Shown here: positions 33,339 through 42,560 of the stretch, in pieces | How the letters are laid out: the number at the start of each line of letters is the position of its first letter | Numbering within the stretch: the stretch's first letter is position 1 | From: DASRDR01 sp035550795 | GTDB taxonomy: Bacteria > Methylomirabilota > Methylomirabilia > Rokubacteriales > DASRDR01 | DNA length: 64,000 bases | Assembly: GCA_035550795.1 (NCBI GenBank) | Contig: DASZOL010000049.1 | Coordinates: 1-64,000, forward strand | Direction: 5' to 3' | Translations under genes and position numbers: made by a program | The notes under the pieces: generated by a model | What the model saw: only the letters and a program-made list of their open reading frames with translations | Told to the model about the DNA's origin: nothing | Databases searched by the model: none

Positions 33339-35600
33339 TCAGCTCGAGGCGGAGCGACGGAGCAGGTACTCGGGGCCGACGAGTATCTGCCGAGGCTTGG
33401 CCCCGTCGCCGGGGCCGATGATGCGGTCCTGCTCCATCAGGTCGATGAAGCGCGCGGCCTTCGGATAGCCGAGTCCCATGCGGCGCTGGATGAAGCTGAT
33501 CGACGCCTGCTTCTGGCTCACGACGAGCTCGACCGCGCGCCAGTAGATGTCGTCACGCTCGGCCTCGCCGCCGCCGCCGTTGCCGCCCCGCTCCTCGCGG
33601 ACGGGCTTCACGAGGCCCTCCTCGAAGACCGCTTGCCCCTGATCCTTCAGGAAGCGTACCACCTCCCGGACCTCCGGCTCCGAGACCCACGCGCCGTGGA
33701 TCCGGACCGGGCGGGAGGTGGCCGGCGGCACGAAGAGCATGTCGCCTCGCCCGATGAGCTGCTCGGCGCCGTTCTGGTCGAGGATCGTGCGCGAGTCCAC
33801 CTTCGTCGCCGCCTGGAAGGCGATCCGCGCCGGGAAGTTCGCCTTGATGAGGCCCGTGATCACGTCGACCGAGGGGCGCTGCGTGGCGATGATCAGGTGG
33901 ATGCCCACCGCCCGCGCGATCTGGGCGAGCCGCGCGAGCGAGGTCTCCACCTCCCCCGCCGAGACCATCATCAGGTCGGCCAGCTCGTCCACGATGATGA
34001 TCCAGTAAGGCAGGCGTTCGGCCGGCTCGACCTCGCGGTTGTACCCGTCGATGTTCCGGACCGACTTCTCCGCGAGGAGCTTGTACCGCTCGTCCATCCG
34101 GCCGACGATCCACCGGAGCCGGGACGCCGCCTCCTTCGCGTCGGTCACCACCGGTGCCAGCAGGTGCGGGATCCCGTCGTACATGCCGAGCTCGAGGCGC
34201 TTGGGATCGATCATGAGGAAGCGCGCCTCGGCGGGCGTGCGGCGGAACAGGATCGAGCAGATCATCGCGTTGAGGCCGGCGGACTTGCCGGCGCCGGTGG
34301 CGCCTGCGACGAGGAGGTGCGGCATCGACGCCAGGTCGGCGACGGCGGCCTGGCCGACGGCGTCCCGCCCGAGGGCGAGCGGCAAGGCGCTCTTCGCCTC
34401 CTTGAACTCCTTCGAGAGCAGGATGTCGCGCAGGTACACGATGGAGGGCTCGGGGTTCGGGACCTCGATCGCCACGCTGCCCCGCCCCGGCACTGGCCCG
34501 AAGACGCGCACCGCGCCGGCCTTCATCGCGAGGGCCAGGTCGTCGGCCAGGTTCACCACCTGGTTCACCTTGATTCCGGGCCCGGGCTCGAACTCGTATC
34601 CCGTGATCACCGGCCCGGGGTTGATCCGCGCGATGTGCCCCTTGACCCCGAAGTCCTCGAGGCGCTTCCGCAGGAGCTCGGCGTTCTGGCGGAGGTCCTC
34701 CTCGCTCTCGACGCGCCGTCGCTCCGCCGCCGCCGGCGCCTTGAGGAGCGAGACCGGCGGCAGCTGGAACGTCGCCCCCGGGTGGGCGAAGCCGAAGAGC
34801 TCCTGCTTCGCGCCACGGCGCTCCGATGGGCGCGGCCGCTCCTCGCCGGGCGTCGCCCGGTCTCCGGTCAGGCGCGGCCGCTCCTCGGTGCGCGCGGCGC
34901 GCGTCCGCTCGGGTGGCCGCTCGACGGCCGCCTGGAACGGCACCGGCGGCTCCATCGGCCGCGCGATCGCCGGCGCCGGCGGCTCCGGGCGGCGCTCGAC
35001 CACGATCGGCGCCGGGGGAGCGGGCGCCGCCGCGCGGGCGGGCTCCGAGCGGCCGAGGCGCGCGAGGCCGGCCAGGCGGGCGGCCAGCGCGCGCGAGAGG
35101 CCTGCGTAGGACACCCGGGTGATGCAGAGGCCCGCCACCGCCACGAGGGTGAGGAGCAGCACCAGACCCCCGACGCCGCCCAGCGTGCGTCGGAGCGCCG
35201 CCGCGACGGCCCAGCCCAGCCATCCGCCCCGGTGAAGCCAGCCGCCCCCCGTCGGCCCCGAGAGCTGCGCCAGGAGGCCCGTGACCGCCAGCAGCCCGAG
35301 CCCGGCGCCGATGACCATCGAGAGCGTCCCCACGGTGACCGGGCGGGTGAAGGCCGCGAACGCCCACGCCATCAGCACCAGGGGCACGAGATAGGCCGCG
35401 TAGCCGACGGTCGTGAAGAGCGCCCACCCCACCCAGAGTCCCACGACACCGACCCGCGCCTCCTGGTCGACCCAGCGGAGCGCGGGATCGTACGAGAGCA
35501 GCGCGACGCCGAGGTACGCGGTGAGTCCGAGGGCCACGACGCCCTGAGCCTCGCGGAGCCACCGCGCCGGGACCTTGGGCCGCGCCTTCGCCCTGGCCAT
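33339..35600 (-). CDS. ftsK: DNA translocase FtsK/SpoIIIE
   Basis: A 753-residue septal DNA pump. Four N-terminal membrane helices (residues 15-170) are followed by a Pro/Ala/Arg-rich linker (about 180-270), the alpha and beta motor domains with Walker A GATGAGKS near 431 and Walker B IIIVDELADLMM near 532, and the gamma winged helix (SISFIQRRMGLGYPKAARFIDLMEQDRIIGP) that reads orienting sequences. The linker is short compared with E. coli. ATG at 35600 overlaps the rnj stop as TGATG; a GTG directly before it is less likely. Co-transcribed with rnj. Confidence 0.96.
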   Translation of the reverse strand: MARAKARPKVPARWLREAQGVVALGLTAYLGVALLSYDPALRWVDQEARVGVVGLWVGWALFTTVGYAAYLVPLVLMAWAFAAFTRPVTVGTLSMVIGAGLGLLAVTGLLAQLSGPTGGGWLHRGGWLGWAVAAALRRTLGGVGGLVLLLTLVAVAGLCITRVSYAGLSRALAARLAGLARLGRSEPARAAAPAPPAPIVVERRPEPPAPAIARPMEPPVPFQAAVERPPERTRAARTEERPRLTGDRATPGEERPRPSERRGAKQELFGFAHPGATFQLPPVSLLKAPAAAERRRVESEEDLRQNAELLRKRLEDFGVKGHIARINPGPVITGYEFEPGPGIKVNQVVNLADDLALAMKAGAVRVFGPVPGRGSVAIEVPNPEPSIVYLRDILLSKEFKEAKSALPLALGRDAVGQAAVADLASMPHLLVAGATGAGKSAGLNAMICSILFRRTPAEARFLMIDPKRLELGMYDGIPHLLAPVVTDAKEAASRLRWIVGRMDERYKLLAEKSVRNIDGYNREVEPAERLPYWIIIVDELADLMMVSAGEVETSLARLAQIARAVGIHLIIATQRPSVDVITGLIKANFPARIAFQAATKVDSRTILDQNGAEQLIGRGDMLFVPPATSRPVRIHGAWVSEPEVREVVRFLKDQGQAVFEEGLVKPVREERGGNGGGGEAERDDIYWRAVELVVSQKQASISFIQRRMGLGYPKAARFIDLMEQDRIIGPGDGAKPRQILVGPEYLLRRSASS

Positions 35601-37312
35601 CACGCCTCGAGGACGAGGGGCAGCACGACCGGCTTGCGGTCGTACCGCTGGGTGATGAAGCGCCGGAGCGTGCCGCGCAGCAGGGAGGCCAGGGCTTCCC
35701 GCGCGAGCGGCGCCTCGCTCTGGGCGACCAGCGCCTCGCGGACCGCCGCCTTCGCGTCCTCGATCACGGCCTCGGCCTCGCGCTCGTAGACCCAGCCCCG
35801 GGAAGCGATCTCCGGGCCTGCGATGATCGCGCCGGTCTCCCGGCTCACCGTCACCGCGACGACGACCATGCCGTCCTCGGCGAGCAGCTCGCGGTCGCGG
35901 AGCACCACCGGCCCCACGTCGCCGACCCCCTTGCCGTCGACCAGCACGCGGTTGACGTGGACCGGGTCGAGCACGCGCGCGCGGGTCTTGGTGAGCTCGA
36001 TGCCCTGGCCGTCCTCGACGACGAACACGTGCGCGGGCGGGAGCCCGACCTCGCGCGCCAGGCGGGCGTGAGCCAGGAGATGCCGGTACTCTCCGTGGAC
36101 CGGGACGAAGAACTGCGGCCGGACGAGGTTCAGCATGAGCTTCAGCTCGTCCCGGGACGCGTGGCCGGAGACGTGGACGAAGGCCACCTCCTCCCAGAGG
36201 ACCTCCGCGCCCAGGCGAAGGAGCTGGTTGACCACGCGCGTGATCGTGCGCTCGTGCCCGGGGATGACCCTGGCCGAGAGGACGACGAGATCCCCCTCAC
36301 CCACCCGGAGGTACTTGTGCTCGGCGGCCGCCATCAGGGCCAGGGCCGAGTTCGGCTCACCCTGGCTTCCGGTGGACAGGATCACCTGACGATAGGGCGC
36401 GAGCCCGGACAGCTCCTCGAGCGGAAGGACGGCGCCCTCGGGAACACGGAGGTAGCCGAGCTCCCCCGCCAGGCGCACGCTGGTCTCCATGCTCCGCCCG
36501 AGGAGGGCGACCTTGCGGCCGAAGGTGGCCGCGAGGTCCAGCACCTGTTGGATCCGGTGCACGTGCGAGGCGAACGTGGCGACGATGATGCGCCCGGGCG
36601 CCCGCCGGAACCGGTCGGTCAGCGCGCGCCCGACCTCGTGCTCGGACGGCGTGCTCCCGGACCGGTTGACGTTCGTCGAGTCGGCCATGAGGCAGAGGAC
36701 GCCCCGCTCCCCCAGCTCGGCGAGGCGGTGGTAGTCCGAGCGCTCGCCGTCGATGGGATGGGGATCGAACTTGAAGTCTCCCGTGTGGACGAGGGTGCCC
36801 ACCGGCGTCTCGATCCCGTAGCCGAGCCCGTCCACGACCGAGTGCGTCACCCGGATGGGCTCCACCCGGAACCCGCCGACGTCGAACGCGCGGCGGGGCT
36901 CGACCGGGACGAGCCGGGCGCGGTCCTGAAGCCCGTGCTCGCGGAGGCGCTCGCCGGCCAGCGCGAGCGCCATCCGCGGCCCGTAGACCGGCACGTCCAG
37001 CTCGCGGAGCAGGTACGGCAGCGCGCCGATGTGATCCTCGTGCGCGTGCGTGAGGATCACGCCACGCACCTGCTCGCGCTTCGCGAGGAGGTGCGAGAAG
37101 TCGGGAATCACGTAGTCGATGCCCGGCATCTCGTCGTCCGGGAACATGAGCCCGCAGTCGACGGCCAGGAGGTCCTCGCCGGACTCGATCAGCATCATGT
37201 TGAGGCCGATCTCGCCGAGGCCGCCGAGCGGGAGGATCCGGACGCCAGGCTCGATCGCAGGGTCCCCCGGGGCCCCGGCCGAAGCGCTGGCCGGGATGAC
37301 GCGGTCGGTCAT
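35600..37312 (-). CDS. rnj: Ribonuclease J
   Basis: A 570-residue metallo-beta-lactamase/beta-CASP RNase with endonuclease and 5'-3' exonuclease activity in RNA decay and maturation. Zinc motif HAHEDH near residue 89, further metal ligands in HTGDFKFD, beta-CASP motifs ILSTGSQGEP and HVSGHASRDELK, and a C-terminal dimerisation domain. It is upstream of ftsK, with overlapping stop and start. Confidence 0.95.
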   Translation of the reverse strand: MTDRVIPASASAGAPGDPAIEPGVRILPLGGLGEIGLNMMLIESGEDLLAVDCGLMFPDDEMPGIDYVIPDFSHLLAKREQVRGVILTHAHEDHIGALPYLLRELDVPVYGPRMALALAGERLREHGLQDRARLVPVEPRRAFDVGGFRVEPIRVTHSVVDGLGYGIETPVGTLVHTGDFKFDPHPIDGERSDYHRLAELGERGVLCLMADSTNVNRSGSTPSEHEVGRALTDRFRRAPGRIIVATFASHVHRIQQVLDLAATFGRKVALLGRSMETSVRLAGELGYLRVPEGAVLPLEELSGLAPYRQVILSTGSQGEPNSALALMAAAEHKYLRVGEGDLVVLSARVIPGHERTITRVVNQLLRLGAEVLWEEVAFVHVSGHASRDELKLMLNLVRPQFFVPVHGEYRHLLAHARLAREVGLPPAHVFVVEDGQGIELTKTRARVLDPVHVNRVLVDGKGVGDVGPVVLRDRELLAEDGMVVVAVTVSRETGAIIAGPEIASRGWVYEREAEAVIEDAKAAVREALVAQSEAPLAREALASLLRGTLRRFITQRYDRKPVVLPLVLEA

Positions 37313-37373
37313 ACCGGGGGTAGCGTATCACGCGCCCCTGGAGGGGCCTAGAAAGCGGCGCCGCGCGGCGGCG

Positions 37374-38246
37374 TCAGCCCGGCGTCACGCGGGCGTGCGC
37401 GTCGGCCAGGCGCGCGAACTCCTCGAGCGACAGCGTCTCGGCCCGGCGGCGGCCGTCGATCGCCGCCGCGTCCAGGACGGCCGCGAGCCGGCGGGCGCTG
37501 CCGAGGCCTCCGCCCCGGAGGGCGTTGCCCAGGGTCTTCCGGCGCTGGCCGAAGGCGGCCCGGACGACGCGTGCGAAGGCGGCCTCGTCGGCCACGAGCA
37601 CCCGGGGCACCCGCTCGAAGGTCGCGCGGATCACGGCCGACTCGACGGCGGGAGGGGGCCGGAACGCCGCCGGCGGGACCACGAGGAGCCGGGTCACCAC
37701 CGCCCAGCGCTGCCAGAAGACCGACAGCGCGCCGTACTCGCGCCCCCCGGGGGCCGCCGCAAGCCGCTCGGCGACCTCGCGCTGGAGCATGAGGACCGCG
37801 GCGTCGAGCGCCTCACGGGCGCCGAGCAGCCGGTCGAGGATCGCCTTCGACGCGCTGTACGGAAGGTTCCCGACCACGAGCACCCGGCCCTCCGGCGCGG
37901 GGCAGAGGGCGCGCAGGTCGGCGTAGGCAAACCTGCGCGCGTCGGCCAGCCGGATCTCGACGCGGTCCGCTTCCGGCCAGTGCTGCGCCGCCGCCCTCAG
38001 GCGGGCCTGGAGCCCCGGCTCGATTTCCAGCGCGATGAGGCGGCCTGCCCGCTCGGCGAGGGCGCGCGTCAGGGCGCCGGGGCCGGCGCCGATCTCGCAC
38101 ACCAGGTCGGAGGCCGTGGCGCCCGCGGCCTCGACGATCCGGCCGGCCACGCCCGGATCGACCAGGAAGTGCTGGCCGAGCGCGCGGCGGTGACGCCTCG
38201 CGGCGCCGGTCGCTCCCCCTCGCGATCCGGCGCTTCCGGCGCTCAC
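37374..38246 (-). CDS. rsmA: 16S rRNA dimethyladenosine transferase RsmA
   Basis: A 290-residue KsgA-type enzyme that dimethylates two adjacent adenosines at the 3' end of 16S rRNA. ALGQHFLVD at residues 22-30, motif I CEIGAGPGALTRAL, NLPYSASKAIL (motif IV) and the AFGQRRKTLGNALRG tail are all present. The start is GTG at 38246, overlapping the coaE stop as GTGA. The N-terminal 20 residues are a basic extension. Confidence 0.95.
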   Translation of the reverse strand: MSAGSAGSRGGATGAARRHRRALGQHFLVDPGVAGRIVEAAGATASDLVCEIGAGPGALTRALAERAGRLIALEIEPGLQARLRAAAQHWPEADRVEIRLADARRFAYADLRALCPAPEGRVLVVGNLPYSASKAILDRLLGAREALDAAVLMLQREVAERLAAAPGGREYGALSVFWQRWAVVTRLLVVPPAAFRPPPAVESAVIRATFERVPRVLVADEAAFARVVRAAFGQRRKTLGNALRGGGLGSARRLAAVLDAAAIDGRRRAETLSLEEFARLADAHARVTPG

Positions 38247-38905
38247 GCCCGCGCGTCGCCTGACGCGCCCCGTGCGCGGAGCTCTGCAAGGAGGGCCGCG
38301 TGGACTGCGCGCGTCTGGGCCGCCGTCTCCTCCGGCGTCCCGGAGTTGTCGATCACGAAGTGGGCGTGACGCACCTTCTCGGCGAGCGGCATCTGGCTCG
38401 CCACGCGGCGCTCGGCCTCGGCCCGGTCGAAGCCGTCCCGGGCCATGAGCCGCGCGAGCTGCACTTCCGGCTCGACGTAGACGAGGATCACGCGGTCGAC
38501 CTGGGCCAGACCGCCGACCTCGACGAGGAGGGGAATGTCGAGCACGACCGGCCCATCGAAGCCTTCCGCCGCCCAGGCGTCGAGGATCGCCTGCCGCCGG
38601 GCGGCGATCGCGGGGTGGGTGATCCCCTCCAGTACCTTGCGGCGCGCGGGATCGGCGAAGACGAGGGCGCCCAGCCGCTTCCGGTCGAGCTGGCGGTCCG
38701 GCCGCAGGACGGCCTGGCCGAACACCTCGACGATGGCCCGCCAGGCCGGCTCGCCGGGCGCGACGACCTCGCGCGCCAGCACGTCGGCGTCGACGAGCCG
38801 GCAGCCGAGCTCCGCCAGCTGGCGGCTGACGGCGGACTTCCCCGACGCGATGCCGCCGGTGAGCCCCACGAGCAGGAACGGCCGCGACGCGCCCGGCCCC
38901 GTCAT
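38243..38905 (-). CDS. coaE: Dephospho-CoA kinase
   Basis: A 220-residue P-loop kinase catalysing the last step of coenzyme A synthesis. P-loop GLTGGIASGKS at residues 14-24, then the DADVLAREVVAPG substrate segment, VVLDIPLLVEVGG and RLMARDGFDRAEAERRVASQMP LID region. ATG at 38905. Translation is coupled to rsmA through a 4-base overlap. Confidence 0.96.
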   Translation of the reverse strand: MTGPGASRPFLLVGLTGGIASGKSAVSRQLAELGCRLVDADVLAREVVAPGEPAWRAIVEVFGQAVLRPDRQLDRKRLGALVFADPARRKVLEGITHPAIAARRQAILDAWAAEGFDGPVVLDIPLLVEVGGLAQVDRVILVYVEPEVQLARLMARDGFDRAEAERRVASQMPLAEKVRHAHFVIDNSGTPEETAAQTRAVHAALLAELRARGASGDARA

Positions 38906-38927
38906 CGTTTCGGCCTCGTCCCGCGAA

Positions 38928-39779
38928 TCAGTCCGGTAGCCGGAACTCGCCGCGGGCCACGGTCACGGCGGAGCCCCCAACCTCCACGCGCTCGATCGCG
39001 GCCGCGGTGCCGTCCGCGCGCGCGAAGAGGACGCTCGGCCGGCCGATCTCCGCGCCCTGGCGGATCTCGATCTCCTCGCCGAACGCGATCCGGCCGTGCC
39101 GCGCCAGGTGGCAGGCGAGCGGCCCCGCGGCGGAGCCGGTGGCTGGGTCCTCCGCCACGCCGGCGGCCGGCGCGAAGGCGCGCGTCTTCCATCGGCGGCC
39201 CGCGCCCGCGAAGCAGTTCGTCGTCCCGCGCGGCAGCAGGCGGGCCAGCGCCTGGAGGTCCGGCTGGAGGGCCGCCACCTCCGCCTCGCCGCCGAGGGCC
39301 ACGAACACGTGGCGGGGGCCGTTGTCGTAGAGCTCCACGGGCAGCACCGCGCGCTCGACACCCAGCGCCCGCATGAGGTCGGTCGGCGCCGGAAAGGGCT
39401 CGACCCGGGGCACGGGTTGCACCATCCGGCCGAAGACGATCCGCGGGCCGTCCCGATCAATCCGGACGGGGACGGGCCCGACGCCGGTCTCGAGGACGAT
39501 CTCCGCGAGCTGCAGCGGCGCCGCCAGGACGAAGGCCGAGCCCAGCACCGGGTGCCCCGCGAACGGCAGCTCGTGGGCGGGAGTGAAGATCCGGATGCGC
39601 ACGTGGCCCGTCGCCCGCGCCGGGTAGCAGAACACGGTCTCCGAGAGGTGCATCTCCCGGGCGAGCGGCTGGAGGAGCGCCTCCGGGATCCGGCGCGCGT
39701 CGGTAAACACGGCCAGCGGGTTGCCCTCGAGGGGACGGTCGGTGAAGACGTCGCAGATCACGTAGCGGAAGTCAGGCAT
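38928..39779 (-). CDS. PhzF-family isomerase/epimerase
   Basis: A 283-residue protein with the PhzF/diaminopimelate-epimerase fold. The catalytic glutamate lies in LSETVFCYP near residue 47; FTPAHELPFAGHPVLGSA and EDPATGSAAGPLACHL are the two anion-binding signatures. Outside phenazine pathways most members have no known substrate, and no phenazine genes are present here. ATG at 39779 is chosen because GGGAGG precedes it; the frame is open ten codons further. Confidence 0.9.
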   Translation of the reverse strand: MPDFRYVICDVFTDRPLEGNPLAVFTDARRIPEALLQPLAREMHLSETVFCYPARATGHVRIRIFTPAHELPFAGHPVLGSAFVLAAPLQLAEIVLETGVGPVPVRIDRDGPRIVFGRMVQPVPRVEPFPAPTDLMRALGVERAVLPVELYDNGPRHVFVALGGEAEVAALQPDLQALARLLPRGTTNCFAGAGRRWKTRAFAPAAGVAEDPATGSAAGPLACHLARHGRIAFGEEIEIRQGAEIGRPSVLFARADGTAAAIERVEVGGSAVTVARGEFRLPD

Positions 39780-39959
39780 CCTGCCTCCCTGGCGCGTCTC
39801 GTCAAGCAACAGTACACGAGGTTTGGACGCGGTCGCCGAGCGTCAGGATCCCGAACCGGAGCGTGACGGCCGGACAGGCCACGGGGCGATTCCAGAGGGC
39901 TCGATCGGCCCGGGACGGAAGAGCCGAGGCGGGCGCGACGGCCGCCAGCTCGGCCTGTC

Positions 39960-42560
39960 CTAGACCTCCGCCCAGTCGCGGCCCTCCTTCACGTCGACCC
40001 TGAGGGGCACGGCCAGCGTCACCACGGCCTCCATGACCTCGGGCAGGAGCCGGCGCATGGCCGCCACCTCCGCCTCGGGCACCTCCAGGAGGAGCTCATC
40101 GTGCACCTGGAGCAGCATCCGGCTCCGGAGCCCGCGCGCGGCGAGCGCCGCCGCCAGCCGCACCATGGCCAGCTTGATGACGTCGGACGCCGTCCCCTGG
40201 ATCGGCGCGTTGGCCGCCATGCGCTCGGCCGCGTTCCGGGCGGTGGGGTTCCGCGCGCCGAGCTCGGGCAGGTACCGGCGCCGCCCGAGGAGCGTCGTGA
40301 CGTACCCCTGCGTCCGTCCCTCCGCCACCACGCGGTCGATGTAGGCGCGCACGCGGGGGTGGCTCGCGAAGTAGTCGTCGATGAAGCGCTGGGCCTCGGC
40401 CCGCCCGATCGACACGGCCTGGGAAAGGCCGAATCCCGAGAGGCCGTAGAGGATGCCGAAGTTGACCACCTTCGCCAGGCGCCGCATCTCCGACGTGACG
40501 GCCTCGGGGGCCACCCCCATGATCTGCGCGGCCGTCCGCGTGTGGATGTCCTCGCCCCGCTGGAAGGCCTCGACCAGCGCGGGCTCCTCCGAGAGGTGCG
40601 CGAGGATCCGCAGCTCGATCTGCGAGTAGTCCGCCGCCACGAAGCGCCAGCCGTCGTCCGGGATGAAGGCCTGGCGGATGCGCCGCCCGAGCTCCGACCG
40701 GATCGGGATGTTCTGGAGGTTGGGATTCGAGGAGGACAGCCGTCCCGTCGCGGCTACCAGCTGGTTGAACGACGTGTGGATGCGGCGCGTCCGCGGGTGA
40801 ATCAGGGTCGGCAGCGCGTCCGCATACGTCCCCTTCAGCTTGGCGAGCTGGCGGTACTCGAGGATCTTCCCGGGGAGCGAGTGCCCGAGCGCCAGCTCCT
40901 CCAGAACGTCGACGTCGGTCGAGTAGCCGGTCTTCGTGCGCTTCACCGGCGGGAGCTTCAGCTTCTCGAAGAGCACCGTCGCGAGCTGCTTCGGCGAGTT
41001 CGGGTTGACCGCCTCGCCGGCCAGCTGGTGGATCTCCCGGAGCAGGGCGTCGAGCTGCGTGTCGAGCTCCTTGGTGAGCTGCGCGAGGCGCTCGGGGTCG
41101 ACGCGGATCCCGACCCGTTCCATGTCGGCCAGGATGGGCACGAGCGGCACCTCGATCGTCTCGTAGAGACGCTCGAGGCCCTGCTCGGCGAGCAATGGCG
41201 CCTGGCACTGGGCGAGCCGCCACACCCCCTCGGCCCGGGCCCCGGTCCACGCGGCGACGCGCGCCGGGTCCGCGTCGCCCGCCGCGGCGCCGGCGAGCAG
41301 CGCCTCGATGGCCCCGGGCACGGCGGGGCTCCCCGCCTCGGCGCACAGCTGGTCCAAGGGATACCCGCTCCGACCGGAGTTGAGCAGGTAGGCGGCGACC
41401 GCCGTGTCGTCTACCGCGACGCCCAAGGGGACGGCTGCGCCGCGCGCCCACCCGACGAGCAGCTTCGTGTCGTGCCCCACCAGCCGCACGCCGGCGGGGA
41501 GCTCCGGCCAGCCCACGTGATAGCAGGCGCCGGCGGCCGGCGCGTACGCCGCCACGCCGTGGAGCGTGAGGTCCGGCGGGCTTCCCGTCAGGACCGGCTC
41601 GATGGCGATCCGCTCTCCGGCGCGGCCGAGGAGCTCGCGCCAGCCCGCTGCGTCGACCACCGGCACGGGTTCCGTCGGCAGCGTCACGGCGCGCGCCGGG
41701 ATCTGCCGGAGCAGGGACGAGAACTCGAGCTCGGTCCACAGCGCGCGGAGGCGCTCCCAGTCGGGCTCCCGCACCCGGAAGCGCTCGAGGTCGAACTCGA
41801 AGGGCAGGGCGCCCTCGAGCACCGCCAGCTGGCGCGACAGGAACGCCTGGTCGCGGTGACGCGCCAGCGTCTCGCGGAGCTTCGCCCCGGTGACGACCGC
41901 GAGGTTCGCGTAGAGGGCGTCAAGGCTCCCGAACTCGCGGAGGAGCTTCTGGGCGGTCACCTCGCCCACTCCGGGCACACCGGGGATGTTGTCGATCGAG
42001 TCGCCCATCAGCGCGAGCACATCGGGGATGCGGGCGGGCGGCACGCCCCAGCGCTCCTCGACCTTCGCCGCGTCGTAGAGGACGCGCTCGCCGGTCCGCC
42101 CGAGGACCGAGAGCACCGTGACGCGCGGGGCGACGAGCTGGAGGGCGTCCTTATCCGCCGTGACCAGGACCAGCTCGACCGGCGTGTCGCGCAACCGGCG
42201 CACGGCGGTCGCCAGGATGTCATCCGCCTCGAAACCGGGGGCCTCCACGAACGGGAGACCGAGCGCCTCGAACGATCGACGGACCCACGGGATCTGCTCG
42301 ACGAGGTCCTTCGGCATCCCGGGACGCTGGAGCTTGTACGCCTCGAACTGCTGGTGGCGGACGGTCGGGCCCGGCGCGTCCCAGGCGATCCCCATGTAGC
42401 TCGGCCGATCCTCGCGCGGGAGCTTCCAGAGCATCATGGTCATCCCGAGCGTCGCGTTGGTCGGCAGCCCGCGCGACGTCGAGAGGTGTCCGATCGCGTG
42501 GTAGGCGCGGTAGAAGTAGGACGGACCGTCGACGAGGTAGAAGCGCTCGGGCTCGCTCAC
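39960..42560 (-). CDS. polA: DNA polymerase I with inactive proofreading domain
   Basis: An 866-residue family A polymerase for repair and Okazaki-fragment processing. Order: 5'-3' exonuclease (YLVDGPSYFYRAYHA, EADDILAT, DKDALQL, GVPGVGEVTAQKLL), a 3'-5' exonuclease-like domain, then polymerase motifs A (FVAADYSQIELRILAHLS), B (RRLAKVVNFGILYGLSGFGL) and C (LLQVHDELLLEVP). In the proofreading domain the D-x-E motif reads AIEP and the late Asp motif reads AAWTG, so key metal ligands are missing. GTG at 42560 overlaps the glnE stop as GTGA. Confidence 0.96.
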   Translation of the reverse strand: MSEPERFYLVDGPSYFYRAYHAIGHLSTSRGLPTNATLGMTMMLWKLPREDRPSYMGIAWDAPGPTVRHQQFEAYKLQRPGMPKDLVEQIPWVRRSFEALGLPFVEAPGFEADDILATAVRRLRDTPVELVLVTADKDALQLVAPRVTVLSVLGRTGERVLYDAAKVEERWGVPPARIPDVLALMGDSIDNIPGVPGVGEVTAQKLLREFGSLDALYANLAVVTGAKLRETLARHRDQAFLSRQLAVLEGALPFEFDLERFRVREPDWERLRALWTELEFSSLLRQIPARAVTLPTEPVPVVDAAGWRELLGRAGERIAIEPVLTGSPPDLTLHGVAAYAPAAGACYHVGWPELPAGVRLVGHDTKLLVGWARGAAVPLGVAVDDTAVAAYLLNSGRSGYPLDQLCAEAGSPAVPGAIEALLAGAAAGDADPARVAAWTGARAEGVWRLAQCQAPLLAEQGLERLYETIEVPLVPILADMERVGIRVDPERLAQLTKELDTQLDALLREIHQLAGEAVNPNSPKQLATVLFEKLKLPPVKRTKTGYSTDVDVLEELALGHSLPGKILEYRQLAKLKGTYADALPTLIHPRTRRIHTSFNQLVAATGRLSSSNPNLQNIPIRSELGRRIRQAFIPDDGWRFVAADYSQIELRILAHLSEEPALVEAFQRGEDIHTRTAAQIMGVAPEAVTSEMRRLAKVVNFGILYGLSGFGLSQAVSIGRAEAQRFIDDYFASHPRVRAYIDRVVAEGRTQGYVTTLLGRRRYLPELGARNPTARNAAERMAANAPIQGTASDVIKLAMVRLAAALAARGLRSRMLLQVHDELLLEVPEAEVAAMRRLLPEVMEAVVTLAVPLRVDVKEGRDWAEV

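Noticed and set aside
33318..35789. Long plus-strand open frames opposite ftsK, polA, glnE, the kinase and the envelope genes
   Set aside because: They are His/Arg/Gly-rich antisense shadows caused by high GC at third codon positions, with no recognisable domain, while the opposite strand encodes complete known proteins.
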